Source of the DNA: Acanthosepion esculentum
Lineage: Eukaryota > Mollusca > Cephalopoda > Sepiida > Sepiidae
Assembly: GCA_964036315.1 (NCBI GenBank)
Contig: OZ038509.1
Coordinates: 29,528,968-29,592,967, forward strand
Reading direction: 5' to 3'
DNA: 64,000 nt
Below the pieces are notes generated by a model that was not told the origin of the DNA, made no database searches, and worked only from the letters and a program-made list of their open reading frames with translations. Shown here one piece after another: positions 22,901 through 36,100 of the stretch (its first letter is position 1; each line of letters begins with the position of its first letter). The position numbers were made by a program, and so were the translations under genes.

Positions 22901-24841
22901 AACGTTAAACACGGTATTCTGCAAATTAATGTTGCTGTTTGAAAACATTAGAAAAGCAATAAAATTATTGAAAATCGATATGGTATCGATCAGAAAATAT
23001 TGATTTTGACAATTTCCAACAGTTTCCACAAAGTTTTATTGCAAATATAAAGTTTTACAAACATTTGAAAAATATTGAAATTTCAATGCAAAAGTAAGCA
23101 TTTCAAGCTAGTTTTTCAGCGTTAAACACGGTATTTTGAAAATTGATGTTGCTGTTTGAAAACATTAGAAAACCAATAAAATTATTGAAAATCGATATGG
23201 TATCGATCAGAAAATATTGATTTTGACAATTTCCAACAGTTTCCACAAAGTTTTATTGCAAATATTAAGTTTTACAAAGTTTTGAAAAATATTGAAATTT
23301 CAATGCAAAAGTAAGCATTTCAAGCTAGTTTTTCAACGTTAAACACGGTATTTTGAAAATTGATGTTGCTGTTTGAAAACATTAGAAAACCAATAAAATT
23401 ATTGAAAATCGATATGGTATCGATCAGAAAATATAGATTTTGACAATTTCCCACAGTTTCCACAAAGTTTTATTGCAAATATTAAGTTTTACAAAGTTTT
23501 GAAAAATATTGAAATTTCAACGCAAAAGTCAGCATTTCAAGCTACTTTTTCAACGTTAAACACGCTATTTTGCAAATTGATGTTGCTGTTTGAAAACATT
23601 AGAAAACCAATAAAATTATTGAAAATCGATATGGTATCGATCAGAAAATATTGATTTTGACAATTTCCAACAGTTTCCACAAAGTTTTATTGCAAATATT
23701 AAGTTTTACAAAGTTTTGAAAAATATTGAAATTTCAATGCAAAAGTAAGCATTTCAAGCTAGTTTTTCAACGTTAAACACGGTATTTTGCAAATTGATGT
23801 TGCTGTTTGAAAACATTAGAAAACCAATAAAATTATTGAAAATCGATATGGTATCGATCAGAAAATATTTATTTTGACAATTTCCAACAGTTTCCACAAA
23901 GTTTTATTGCAAATATAATGTTTTACAAACTTTTGAAAAATATTGAAATTTCAACGCAAAAGTCAGCATTTCAAGCTACTTTTTCAACGTTAAACACGCT
24001 ATTTTGCAAATTGATGTTGCTGTTTGAAAACATTAGAAAACCAATAAAATTATTGAAAATCGATATGGTATCGATCAGAAAATATTGATTTTGACAATTT
24101 CCAACAGTTTCCACAAAGTTTTATTGCAAATATAAAGTTTTACAAACATTTGAAAAATATTGAAATTTCAATGCAAAAGTAAGCATTTCAAGCTAGTTTT
24201 TCAACGTTAAACACGGTATTTTGCAAATTGATGTTGCTGTTTGAAAACATTAGAAAACCAATAAAATTATTGAAAATCGATATGGTATCGATCAGAAAAT
24301 ATAGATTTTGACAATTTCCAACAGTTTCCACAAAGTTTTATTGCAAATATTAAGTTTTACAAAGTTTTGAAAAATATTGAAATTTCAATGCAAAAGTAAG
24401 CATCTCAAGCTAGTTTTTCAACGTTAAACACGGTATTCTGCAAATTAATGTTGCTGTGTGAAAACATTAGAAAAGCAATAAAATTATTGAAAATCGATAT
24501 GGTATCGATCAGAAAATATTGATTTTGACAATTTCCAACAGTTTCCACAAAGTTTTATTGCAAATATAAAGTTTTACAAACATTTGAAAAATATTGAAAT
24601 TTCAATGCAAAAGTAAGCATTTCAAGCTAGTTTTTCAGCGTTAAACACGGTATTTTGAAAATTGATGTTGCTGTTTGAAAACATTAGAAAACCAATAAAA
24701 TTATTGAAAATCGATATGGTATCGATCTGAAAATATTGATTTTGACAATTTCCAACAGTTTCCACAAAGTTTTATTGCAAATATAAAGTTTTACAAACTT
24801 TTGAAAAATATTGAAATTTCAATGCAAAAGTAAGCATTTCA
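16867..24841 (+). repeat. 8-kb segmental duplication inside the array, left copy
   Basis: Every rare marker from CAAATTAAG (17231) through ATCGTTATGG, CAAGTTAG, ATCAAAAAATATAG, ACAATGTTTTG (19585), GTTGGTG (20331), TGAAAAAGTAAG (21785), GCTGTGTG (24452) and ATCTGAAAA recurs 16,269 bp to the right, equal to 75 monomers minus 6 bp. The left end is the 6-bp-deleted monomer; the right end is CAATCTAG at 24842 against CAAGCTAG at 41111. Only two differences were noticed: GGTCTTTTG here near 18358, and CCACTAAA in the other copy at 39443. Confidence 0.88.
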
Positions 24842-27800
24842 ATCTAGTTTTTCAACGTTAAACACGGTATTTTGAAAATTGATGTTTGAAAACATTAGAA
24901 AACCAATAAAATTATTGAAAATCGATATGGTATCGATCAGAAAATATTGATTTTGACAATTTCCAACAGTTTCCACAAAGTTTTATTGCAAATATTATGT
25001 TTTACAAACTTCTGAAAAATATTGAAATTTCAACGCAAAAGTCAGCATTTCAAGCTACTTTTTCAACGTTAAACACGCTATTTTGCAAATTGATGTTGCT
25101 CTTTGAAAACATTAGAAAACCAATAAAATTATTGAAAATCGATATGGTATCGATCAGAAAATATTGATTTTGACAATTTCCAACAGTTTCCACAAAGTTT
25201 TATTGCAAATATTATGTTTTACAAACTTTTGAAAAATATTGAAATTTCAACGCAAAAGTCAGCATTTCAAGCTACTTTTTCAACGTTAAACACGCGATTT
25301 TGCAAATTGATGTTGCTGTTTGAAAACATTAGAAAACCAATAAAATTATTGAAAATCGATATGGTATCGATCAGAAAATATTGATTTTGACAATTTCCAA
25401 CAGTTTCCACAAAGTTTTATTGCAAATATAAAGTTGTACAAACATTTGAAAAATATTGAAATTTCAATGCAAAAGTAAGCATTTCAAGCTAGTTTTTCAA
25501 CGTTAAACACGGTATTTTGCAAATTGATGTTGCTGTTTGAAAACATTAGAAAACCAATAAAATTATTGAAAATCGATATGGTATCGATCAGAAAATATTG
25601 ATTTTGACAATTTCCAACAGTTTCCACAAAGTTTTATTGCAAATATTATGTTTTACAAACTTCTGAAAAATATTGAAATTTCAACGCAAAAGTCAGCATT
25701 TCAAGCTACTTTTTCAACGTTAAACACGCTATTTTGCAAATTGATGTTGCTCTTTGAAAACATTAGAAAACCAATAAAATTATTGAAAATCGATATGGTA
25801 TCGATCAGAAAATATTGATTTTGACAATTTCCAACAGTTTCCACAAAGTTTTATTGCAAATATTATGTTTTACAAACTTTTGAAAAATATTGAAATTTCA
25901 ACGCAAAAGTCAGCATTTCAAGCTACTTTTTCAACGTTAAACACGCGATTTTGCAAATTGATGTTGCTGTTTGAAAACATTAGAAAACCAATAAAATTAT
26001 TGAAAATCGATATGGTATCGATCAGAAAATATTGATTTTGACAATTTCAAACAGTTTCCACAAAGTTTTATTGCAAATATTAAGTTTTACAAAGTTTTGA
26101 AAAATATTGAAATTTCAATGCAAAAGTAAGCATTTCAAGCTAGTTTTTCAACGTTAAACACGGTATTTTGCAAATTGATGTTGCTGTTTGAAAACATTAG
26201 AAAACCAATAAAATTATTGAAAATCGATATGGTATCGATCAGAAAATATTGATTTTGACAATTTCCAACAGTTTCCACAAAGTTTTATTGCAAATATTAA
26301 GTTTTACAAAGTTTTGAAAAATATTGAAATTTCAATGCAAAAGTAAGCATTTCAAGCTAGTTTTTCAACGTTAAACACGGTATTTTGAAAATTGATGTTG
26401 CTGTTTGAAAACATTAGAAAACCAATAAAATTATTGAAAATCCATATGGTACCGATCAGAAAATATTGATTTTGACAATTTCCAACAGTTTCCACAAAGT
26501 TTTATTGAAATATAAAGTTTTACAAAGTTTTGAAAAATATTGAAATTTCAATGCAAAAGTAAGCATTTCAAGCTAGTTTTTCAACGTTAAACACGGTATT
26601 TTGCAAATTGATGTTGCTCTTTGAAAACATTAGAAAACCAATAAAATTATTGAAAATCGATATGGTATCGATCAGAAAATATTGATTTTGACAATTTCCA
26701 ACAGTTTCCACAAAGTTTTATTGCAAATATAAAGTTGTACAAACATTTGAAAAATATTGAAATTTCAATGCAAAAGTAAGCATTTCAAGCTAGTTTTTCA
26801 ACGTTAAACACGGTATTTTAAAAATTGATGTTGCTGTTTGAAAACATTAGAATACCAATAAAATTATTGAAAATCGATATGGTATCGATCAGAAAATATT
26901 GATTTTGACAATTTCCAACAGTTTCCACAAAGTTTTATTGCAAATATTAAGTTATACAAACTTTTGAAAAATATTGAAATTTCAATGCAAAAGTAAGCAT
27001 TTCAAGGTAGTTTTTCAACGTTAAACACGGTATTTTGCAAATTGATGTTCCTGTTTGAAACCATTAGAAAACCAATAAAATTATTGAAAATCGATATGGT
27101 ATCGATCAGAAAATATTGATTTTGACAATTTCCAACAGTTTCCACAAAGTTTTATTGCAAATATTAAGTTTTACAAAGTTTTGAAAAATATTGAAATTTC
27201 AATGCAAAAGTAAGCATTTCAAGCTAGTTTTTCAACGTTAAACACGGTATTTTGCAAATTGATGTTGCTGTTTGAAAACATTAGAAAAGCAATAAAATTA
27301 TTGAAAATCGATATGGTATCGATCAGAAAATATTGATTTTGACAATTTCCAACAGTTTCCACAAAGTTTTATTGCAAATATAAAGTTTTACAAACATTTT
27401 AAAAATATTGAAATTTCAATGCGAAAAGTAAGCATTTCAAGCTAGTTTTTCAACGTTAAACACGGTATTTTGAAAATTGATGTTGCTGTTTGAAAACATT
27501 AGAAAACCAATAAAATTATTGAAAAACGATATGGTATCGATCAGAAAATATAGATTTTGACAATTTCCAACAGTTTCCACAAAGTTTTATTGCAAATATT
27601 AAGTTTTACAAAGTTTTGAAAAATATTGAAATTTCAATGCAAAAGTAAGCATTTCAAGCTAGTTTTTCAACGTTAAACACGGTATTTTGCAAATTGATGT
27701 TGCTGTTTGAAAACATTAGAAAACCAATAAAATTATTGAAAATCGATATGGTATCGATCAGAAAATATTGATTTTGACAATTTCCAACAGTTTCCACAAA

Positions 27801-29858
27801 GTTTTATTGCAAATATTAAGTTTTACAAAGTTTTGAAAAATATTGAAATTTCAATGCAAAAGTAAGCATTTCAAGCTAGTTTTTCAACGTTATACACGGT
27901 ATTTTGCAAATTGATGTTGCTGTTTGAAAACATTAGAAAACCAATAAAATTATTGAAAATCGATATGGTATCGATCAGAAAATATAGATTTTGACAATTT
28001 CCCACAGTTTCCACAAAGTTTTATTGCAAATATTAAGTTTTACAAAGTTTTGAAAAATATTGAAATTTCAACGCAAAAGTAAGCATTTCAAGCTAGTTTT
28101 TCAACGTTAAACACGCTATTTTGCAAATTGATGTTGCTGTTTGAAAACATTAGAAAACCAATAAAATTATTGAAAATCGATATGGTATCGATCAGAAAAT
28201 ATTGATTTTGACAATTTCCAACAGTTTCCACAAAGTTTTATTGCAAATATAAAGTTTTAGAAACATTTGAAAAATATTGAAATTTCAATGCAAAAGTAAG
28301 CATTTCAAGCTAGTTTTTCAACGTTAAACACGGTATTTTGCAAATTGATGTTGCTGTTTGAAAACATTAGAAAACCAATAAAATTATTGAAAATCGATAT
28401 GGTATCGATCAGAAAATATAGATTTTGACAATTTCCAACAGTTTCCACAAAGTTTTATTGCAAATATTAAGTTTTACAAAGTTTTGAAAAATATTGAAAT
28501 TTCAAAGCAAAAGTAAGCATCTCAAGCTAGTTTTTCAACGTTAAACACGGTATTCTGCAAATTAATGTTGCTGTTTGAAAACATTAGAAAACCTATAAAA
28601 TTATTGAAAATCGATATGGTATCGATCAGAAAATATTGATTTTGACAATTTCCAACAGTTTCCACAAAGTTTTATTGCAAATATTATGTTTTACAAACTT
28701 TTGAAAAATATTGAAATTTCAACGCAAAAGTCAGCATTTCAAGCTACTTTTTCAACGTTAAACACGCTATTCTGCAAATTAATGTTGCTGTTTGAAAACA
28801 TTAGAAAACCAATAAAATTATTGAAAATCGTTATAATATCGATCAGAAAATATAGATTTTGACAATTTCCAACAGTTTCCACAAAGTTTTATTGCAAATA
28901 TTAAGTTTTACAAAGTTTTGAAAAATATTGAAATTTCAATGCAAAAGTAAGCATTTCAAGTTAGTTTTTCAACGTTAAACACGGTATTTTGCAAATTGAT
29001 GTTGCTGTTTGAAAACATTAGAAAACCAATAAAATTATTGAAAATCGATATGGTATCGATCAGAAAATATTGATTTTGACAATTTCCAACAGTTTCCACA
29101 AAGTTTTATTGCAAATATAAAGTTTTACAAACATTTGAAAAATATTGAAATTTCAATGCAAAAGTAAGCATTTCAAGCTAGTTTTTCAACGTTAAACACG
29201 GTATTTTGCAAATTGATGTTGCTGTTTGAAAACATTAGAAAACCAATAAAATTATTGAAAATCGATATGGTATCGATCAGAAAATATTGATTTTGACAAT
29301 TTCCAACAGTTTCCACAAAGTTTTATTGCAAATATTAAGTTTTACAAAGTTTTGAAAAATATTGAAATTTCAATGCAAAAGTAAGCATTTCAAGCTAGTT
29401 TTTCAACGTTAAACACGGTATTTTGCAAATTGATGTTGCTGTTTGAAAACATTAGAAAACCAATAAAATTATTGAAAATCGATATGGTATCGATCAGAAA
29501 ATATTTATTTTGACAATTTCCAACAGTTTCCACAAAGTTTTATTGCAAATATAATGTTTTACAAACTTTTGAAAAATATTGAAATTTCAACGCAAAAGTC
29601 AGCATTTCAAGCTACTTTTTCAACGTTAAACACGCTATTTTGCAAATTGATGTTGCTGTTTGAAAACATTAGAAAACCAATAAAATTATTGAAAATCGAT
29701 ATGGTATCGATCAGAAAATATTGATTTTGACAATTTCCAACAGTTTCCACAAAGTTTTATTGCAAATATAAAGTTTTACAAACATTTGAAAAATATTGAA
29801 ATTTCAATGCAAAAGTAAGCATTTCAAGCTAGTTTTTCAACGTTAAACACGGTATTTT
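24842..29858 (+). repeat. Distinct monomer lineage block (CCATATGG / TTGTAC / CGCGAT markers)
   Basis: Variants absent from the left 24.8 kb appear together here: ACTTCTGAAAAAT (near 25010 and 25660), GCTCTTTGAAAAC, CACGCGATTTTG (25294, 25946), AAGTTGTACAAAC (25434, 26735), TTTCAAACAG (26047), CCATATGGTACC (26442), a 216-bp monomer with TTATTGAAATATAAAG (26508), TTTTAAAAATTG with GAATACC (26820), GTTCCTG with AAACCATT (near 27048), CATTTTAAAAATATTG with TGCGAAAAG (27422, +1 bp) and AAAAACGAT (27525). From about 25300 on, the block is repeated at 58040-62598, offset 32,740. Confidence 0.85.
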
Positions 29859-30563
29859 AAAAATTGATGTTGCTGTTTGAAAACATTAGAATACCAATAA
29901 AATTATTGAAAATCGATATGGTATCGATCAGAAAATATTGATTTTGACAATTTCCAACAGTTTCCACAAAGTTTTATTGCAAATATTAAGTTATACAAAC
30001 TTTTGAAAAATATTGAAATTTCAATGCAAAAGTAAGCATTTCAAGGTAGTTTTTCAACGTTAAACACGGTATTTTGCAAATTGATGTTCCTGTTTGAAAC
30101 CATTAGAAAACCAATAAAATTATTGAAAATCGATATGGTATCGATCAGAAAATATTGATTTTGACAATTTCCAACAGTTTCCACAAAGTTTTATTGCAAA
30201 TATTAAGTTTTACAAAGTTTTGAAAAATATTGAAATTTCAATGCAAAAGTAAGCATTTCAAGCTAGTTTTTCAACGTTAAACACGGTATTTTGCAAATTG
30301 ATGTTGCTGTTTGAAAACATTAGAAAAGCAATAAAATTATTGAAAATCGATATGGTATCGATCAGAAAATATTGATTTTGACAATTTCCAACAGTTTCCA
30401 CAAAGTTTTATTGCAAATATAAAGTTTTACAAACATTTTAAAAATATTGAAATTTCAATGCGAAAAGTAAGCATTTCAAGCTAGTTTTTCAACGTTAAAC
30501 ACGGTATTTTGAAAATTGATGTTGCTGTTTGAAAACATTAGAAAACCAATAAAATTATTGAAA
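29859..30563 (+). repeat. 705-bp segment, copy of 26820-27524 (offset 3039 bp)
   Basis: The run TTTTAAAAATTG, GAATACC, GTTATACAAAC, CAAGGTAG, GTTCCTG, AAACCATT, AGAAAAGC and TGCGAAAAG recurs in the same order, 14 monomers plus 1 bp downstream. It ends at the dyad flank: AAAAACGAT in the left copy, AAAATCGAT here. Both ends fall inside monomers, as expected for exchange between out-of-register copies. Confidence 0.75.
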
Positions 30564-31242
30564 ATCGATATGGTATCGATCAGAAAATATTGATTTTGAC
30601 AATTTCCAACAGTTTCCACAAAGTTTTATTGCAAATATAAAGTTTTACAAACATTTGAAAAATATTGAAATTTCAATGCAAAAGTAAGCATTTCAAGCTA
30701 GTTTTTCAACGTTAAACACGGTATTTTGAAAATTGATGTTGCTGTTTGAAAACATTAGAAAACCAATAAAATTATTGAAAATCGATATGGTATCGATCAG
30801 AAAATATAGATTTTGACAATTTCCAACAGTTTCCACAAAGTTTTATTGCAAATATTAAGTTTTACAAAGTTTTGAAAAATATTGAAATTTCAATGCAAAA
30901 GTAAGCATTTCAAGCTAGTTTTTCAACGTTAAACACGGTATTTTGCAAATTGATGTTGCTGTTTGAAAACATTAGAAAACCAATAAAATTATTGAAAATC
31001 GATATGGTATCGATCAGAAAATATTGATTTTGACAATTTCCAACAGTTTCCACAAAGTTTTATTGCAAATATTAAGTTTTACAAAGTTTTGAAAAATATT
31101 GAAATTTCAATGCAAAAGTAAGCATTTCAAGCTAGTTTTTCAACGTTAAACACGGTATTTTGCAAATTGACGTTGCTGTTTGAAAACATTAGAAAACCAA
31201 TAAAATTATTGAAAATCGATATGGTATCGATCAGAAAATATA

Positions 31243-32110
31243 GATTTTGACAATTTCCCACAGTTTCCACAAAGTTTTATTGCAAATATTAAGTTTTACA
31301 AAGTTTTGAAAAATATTGAAATTTCAACGCAAAAGTAAGCATTTCAAGCTAGTTTTTCAACGTTAAACACGCTATTTTGCAAATTGATGTTGCTGTTTGA
31401 AAACATTAGAAAACCAATAAAATTATTGAAAATCGATATGGTATCGATCAGAAAATATTGATTTTGACAATTTCCAACAGTTTCCACAAAGTTTTATTGC
31501 AAATATAAAGTTTTAGAAACATTTGAAAAATATTGAAATTTCAATGCAAAAGTAAGCATTTCAAGCTAGTTTTTCAACGTTAAACACGGTATTTTGCAAA
31601 TTGATGTTGCTGTTTGAAAACATTAGAAAACCAATAAAATTATTGAAAATCGATATGGTATCGATCAGAAAATATAGATTTTGACAATTTCCAACAGTTT
31701 CCACAAAGTTTTATTGCAAATATTAAGTTTTACAAAGTTTTGAAAAATATTGAAATTTCAATGCAAAAGTAAGCATCTCAAGCTAGTTTTTCAACGTTAA
31801 ACACGGTATTCTGCAAATTAATGTTGCTGTTTGAAAACATTAGAAAACCAATAAAATTATTGAAAATCGATATGGTATCGATCAGAAAATATTGATTTTG
31901 ACAATTTCCAACAGTTTCCACAAAGTTTTATTGCAAATATTATGTTTTACAAACTTTTGAAAAATATTGAAATTTCAACGCAAAAGTCAGCATTTCAAGC
32001 TACTTTTTCAACGTTAAACACGCTATTCTGCAAATTAATGTTGCTGTTTGAAAACATTAGAAAACCAATAAAATTATTGAAAATCGTTATGGTATCGATC
32101 AGAAAATATA
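31243..32110 (+). repeat. C-D-E'-F module, 217-bp C form
   Basis: C carries CAACGCAAAAGTAAG (full length), unlike the 216-bp C at 33413 only ten monomers to the right. The F monomer has ATCGTTATGG near 32084. The next monomers match 3.26 kb onward, so this is the joint between the module and the segment shared with the left end. Confidence 0.75.
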
Positions 32111-33135
32111 GATTTTGACAATTTCCAACAGTTTCCACAAAGTTTTATTGCAAATATTAAGTTTTACAAAGTTTTGAAAAATATTGAAATTTCAATGCAA
32201 AAGTAAGCATTTCAAGCTAGTTTTTCAACGTTAAACACGGTATTTTGAAAATTGATGTTGCTGTTTGAAAACATTAGAAAACCAATAAAATTATTGAAAA
32301 TCGATATGGTATCGATCAGAAAATATAGATTTTGACAATTTCCCACAGTTTCCACAAAGTTTTATTGCAAATATTAAGTTTTACAAAGTTTTGAAAAATA
32401 ATGAAATTTCAATGCAAAAGTAAGCATTTCAAGCTAGTTTTTCAACGTGAAACACGGTATTTTGCAAATTGATGTTGCTGTTTGAAAACATTAGAAAACC
32501 AATAAAATTATTGAAAATCGATATGGTATCGATCAGAAAATATTGATTTTGACAATTTCCAACAGTTTCCACAAAGTTTTATTGCAAATATAATGTTTTA
32601 CAAACTTTTGAAAAATATTGAAATTTCAACGCAAAAGTCAGCATTTCAAGCTACTTTTTCAACGTTAAACACGCTATTTTGCAAATTGATGTTGCTGTTT
32701 GAAAACATTAGAAAACCAATAAAATTATTGAAAATCGATATGGTATCGATCAGAAAATATTGATTTTGACAATTTCCAACAGTTTCCACAAAGTTTTATT
32801 GCAAATATAAAGTTTTACAAACATTTGAAAAATATTGAAATTTCAATGCAAAAGTAAGCATTTCAAGCTAGTTTTTAAACGTTAAACACGGTATTTTGCA
32901 AATTGATGTTGCTGTTTGAAAACATTAGAAAACCAATAAAATTATTGAAAATCGATATGGTATCGATCAGAAAATATAGATTTTGACAATTTCCAACAGT
33001 TTCCACAAAGTTTTATTGCAAATATTAAGTTTTACAAAGTTTTGAAAAATATTGAAATTTCAATGCAAAAGTAAGCATTTCAAGCTAGTTTTTCAACGTT
33101 AAACACGGTATTTTGCAAATTGATGTTGCTGTTTG

Positions 33136-36100
33136 AAAACATTAGAAAACCAATAAAATTATTGAAAATCGATATGGTATCGATCAGAAAATATTGATTT
33201 TGACAATTTCCAACAGTTTCCACAAAGTTTTATTGCAAATATTAAGTTTTACAAAGTTTTGAAAAATATTGAAATTTCAATGCAAAAGTAAGCATTTCAA
33301 GCTAGTTTTTCAACGTTAAACACGGTATTTTGCAAATTGATGTTGCTGTTTGAAAACATTAGAAAACCAATAAAATTATTGAAAATCGATATGGTATCGA
33401 TCAGAAAATATAGATTTTGACAATTTCCCACAGTTTCCACAAAGTTTTATTGCAAATATTAAGTTTTACAAAGTTTTGAAAAATATTGAAATTTCAACGC
33501 AAATTAAGCATTTCAAGCTAGTTTTTCAACGTTAAACACGCTATTTTGCAAATTGATGTTGCTGTTTGAAAACATTAGAAAACCAATAAAATTATTGAAA
33601 ATCGATATGGTATCGATCAGAAAATATTGATTTTGACAATTTCCAACAGTTTCCACAAAGTTTTATTGCAAATATAAAGTTTTAGAAACATTTGAAAAAT
33701 ATTGAAATTTCAATGCAAAAGTAAGCATTTCAAGCTAGTTTTTCAACGTTAAACACGGTATTTTGCAAATTGATGTTGCTGTTTGAAAACATTAGAAAAC
33801 CAATAAAATTATTGAAAATCGATATGGTATCGATCAGAAAATATAGATTTTGACAATTTCCAACAGTTTCCACAAAGTTTTATTGCAAATATTAAGTTTT
33901 ACAAAGTTTTGAAAAATATTGAAATTTCAATGCAAAAGTAAGCATCTCAAGCTAGTTTTTCAACGTTAAACACGGTATTCTGCAAATTAATGTTGCTGTT
34001 TGAAAACATTAGAAAACCAATAAAATTATTGAAAATCGATATGGTATCGATCAGAAAATATTGATTTTGACAATTTCCAACAGTTTCCACAAAGTTTTAT
34101 TGCAAATATTATGTTTTACAAACTTTTGAAAAATATTGAAATTTCAACGCAAAAGTCAGCATTTCAAGCTACTTTTTCAACGTTAAACACGCTATTCTGC
34201 AAATTAATGTTGCTGTTTGAAAACATTAGAAAACCAATAAAATTATTGAAAATCGTTATGGTATCGATCAGAAAATATAGATTTTGACAATTTCCAACAG
34301 TTTCCACAAAGTTTTATTGCAAATATTAAGTTTTACAAAGTTTTGAAAAATATTGAAATTTCAATGCAAAAGTAAGCATTTCAAGTTAGTTTTTCAACGT
34401 TAAACACGGTATTTTGCAAATTGATGTTGCTGTTTGAAAACATTAGAAAACCAATAAAATTATTGAAAATCGATATGGTATCGATCAGAAAATATTGATT
34501 TTGACAATTTCCAACAGTTTCCACAAAGTTTTATTGCAAATATTAAGTTTTACAAAGTTTTGAAAAATATTGAAATTTCAATGCAAAAGTAAGCATTTCA
34601 AGCTAGTTTTTCAACGTTAAACACGGTATTTTGAAAATTGATGTTGCTGTTTGAAAACATTAGAAAACCAATAAAATTATTGAAAATCGATATGGTATCG
34701 ATCAAAAAATATAGATTTTGACAATTTCCCACAGTTTCCACAAAGTTTTATTGCAAATATTAAGTTTTACAAAGTTTTGAAAAATATTGAAATTTCAACG
34801 CAAAAGTCAGCATTTCAAGCTACTTTTTCAACGTTAAACACGGTATTTTGCAAATTGATGTTGCTGTTTGAAAACATTAGAAAACCAATAAAATTATTGA
34901 AAATCGATATGGTATCGATCAGAAAATATTTATTTTGACAATTTCCAACAGTTTCCACAAAGTTTTATTGCAAATATAATGTTTTACAAACTTTTGAAAA
35001 ATATTGAAATTTCAACGCAAAAGTCAGCATTTCAAGCTACTTTTTCAACGTTAAACACGCTATTTTGCAAATTGATGTTGCTGTTTGAAAACATTAGAAA
35101 ACCAATAAAATTATTGAAAATCGATATGGTATCGATCAGAAAATATTGATTTTGACAATTTCCAACAGTTTCCACAAAGTTTTATTGCAAATATAAAGTT
35201 TTACAAACATTTGAAAAATATTGAAATTTCAATGCAAAAGTAAGCATTTCAAGCTAGTTTTTCAACGTTAAACACGGTATTTTGCAAATTGATGTTGCTG
35301 TTTGAAAACATTAGAAAACCAATAAAATTATTGAAAATCGATATGGTATCGATCAGAAAATATAGATTTTGACAATTTCCAACAGTTTCCACAAAGTTTT
35401 ATTGCAAATATTAAGTTTTACAAAGTTTTGAAAAATATTGAAATTTCAATGCAAAAGTAAGCATCTCAAGCTAGTTTTTCAACGTTAAACACGGTATTCT
35501 GCAAATTAATGTTGCTGTTTGAAAACATTAGAAAAGCAATAAAATTATTGAAAATCGATATGGTATCGATCAGAAAATATTGATTTTGACAATTTCCAAC
35601 AGTTTCCACAAAGTTTTATTGCAAATATAAAGTTTTACAAACATTTGAAAAATATTGAAATTTCAATGCAAAAGTAAGCATTTCAAGCTAGTTTTTCAGC
35701 GTTAAACACGGTATTTTGAAAATTGATGTTGCTGTTTGAAAACATTAGAAAACCAATAAAATTATTGAAAATCGATATGGTATCGATCAGAAAATATTGA
35801 TTTTGACAATTTCCAACAGTTTCCACAAAGTTTTATTGCAAATATTAAGTTTTACAATGTTTTGAAAAATATTGAAATTTCAACGCAAAAGTCAGCATTT
35901 CAAGCTAGTTTTTCAACGTTAAACACGGTATTTTGCAAATTGATGTTGCTGTTTGAAAACATTAGAAAACCAATAAAATTATTGAAAATCGATATGGTAT
36001 CGATCAGAAAATATTGATTTTGACAATTTCCAACAGTTTCCACAAAGTTTTATTGCAAATATTAAGTTTTACAAAGTTTTGAAAAATATTGAAATTTCAA

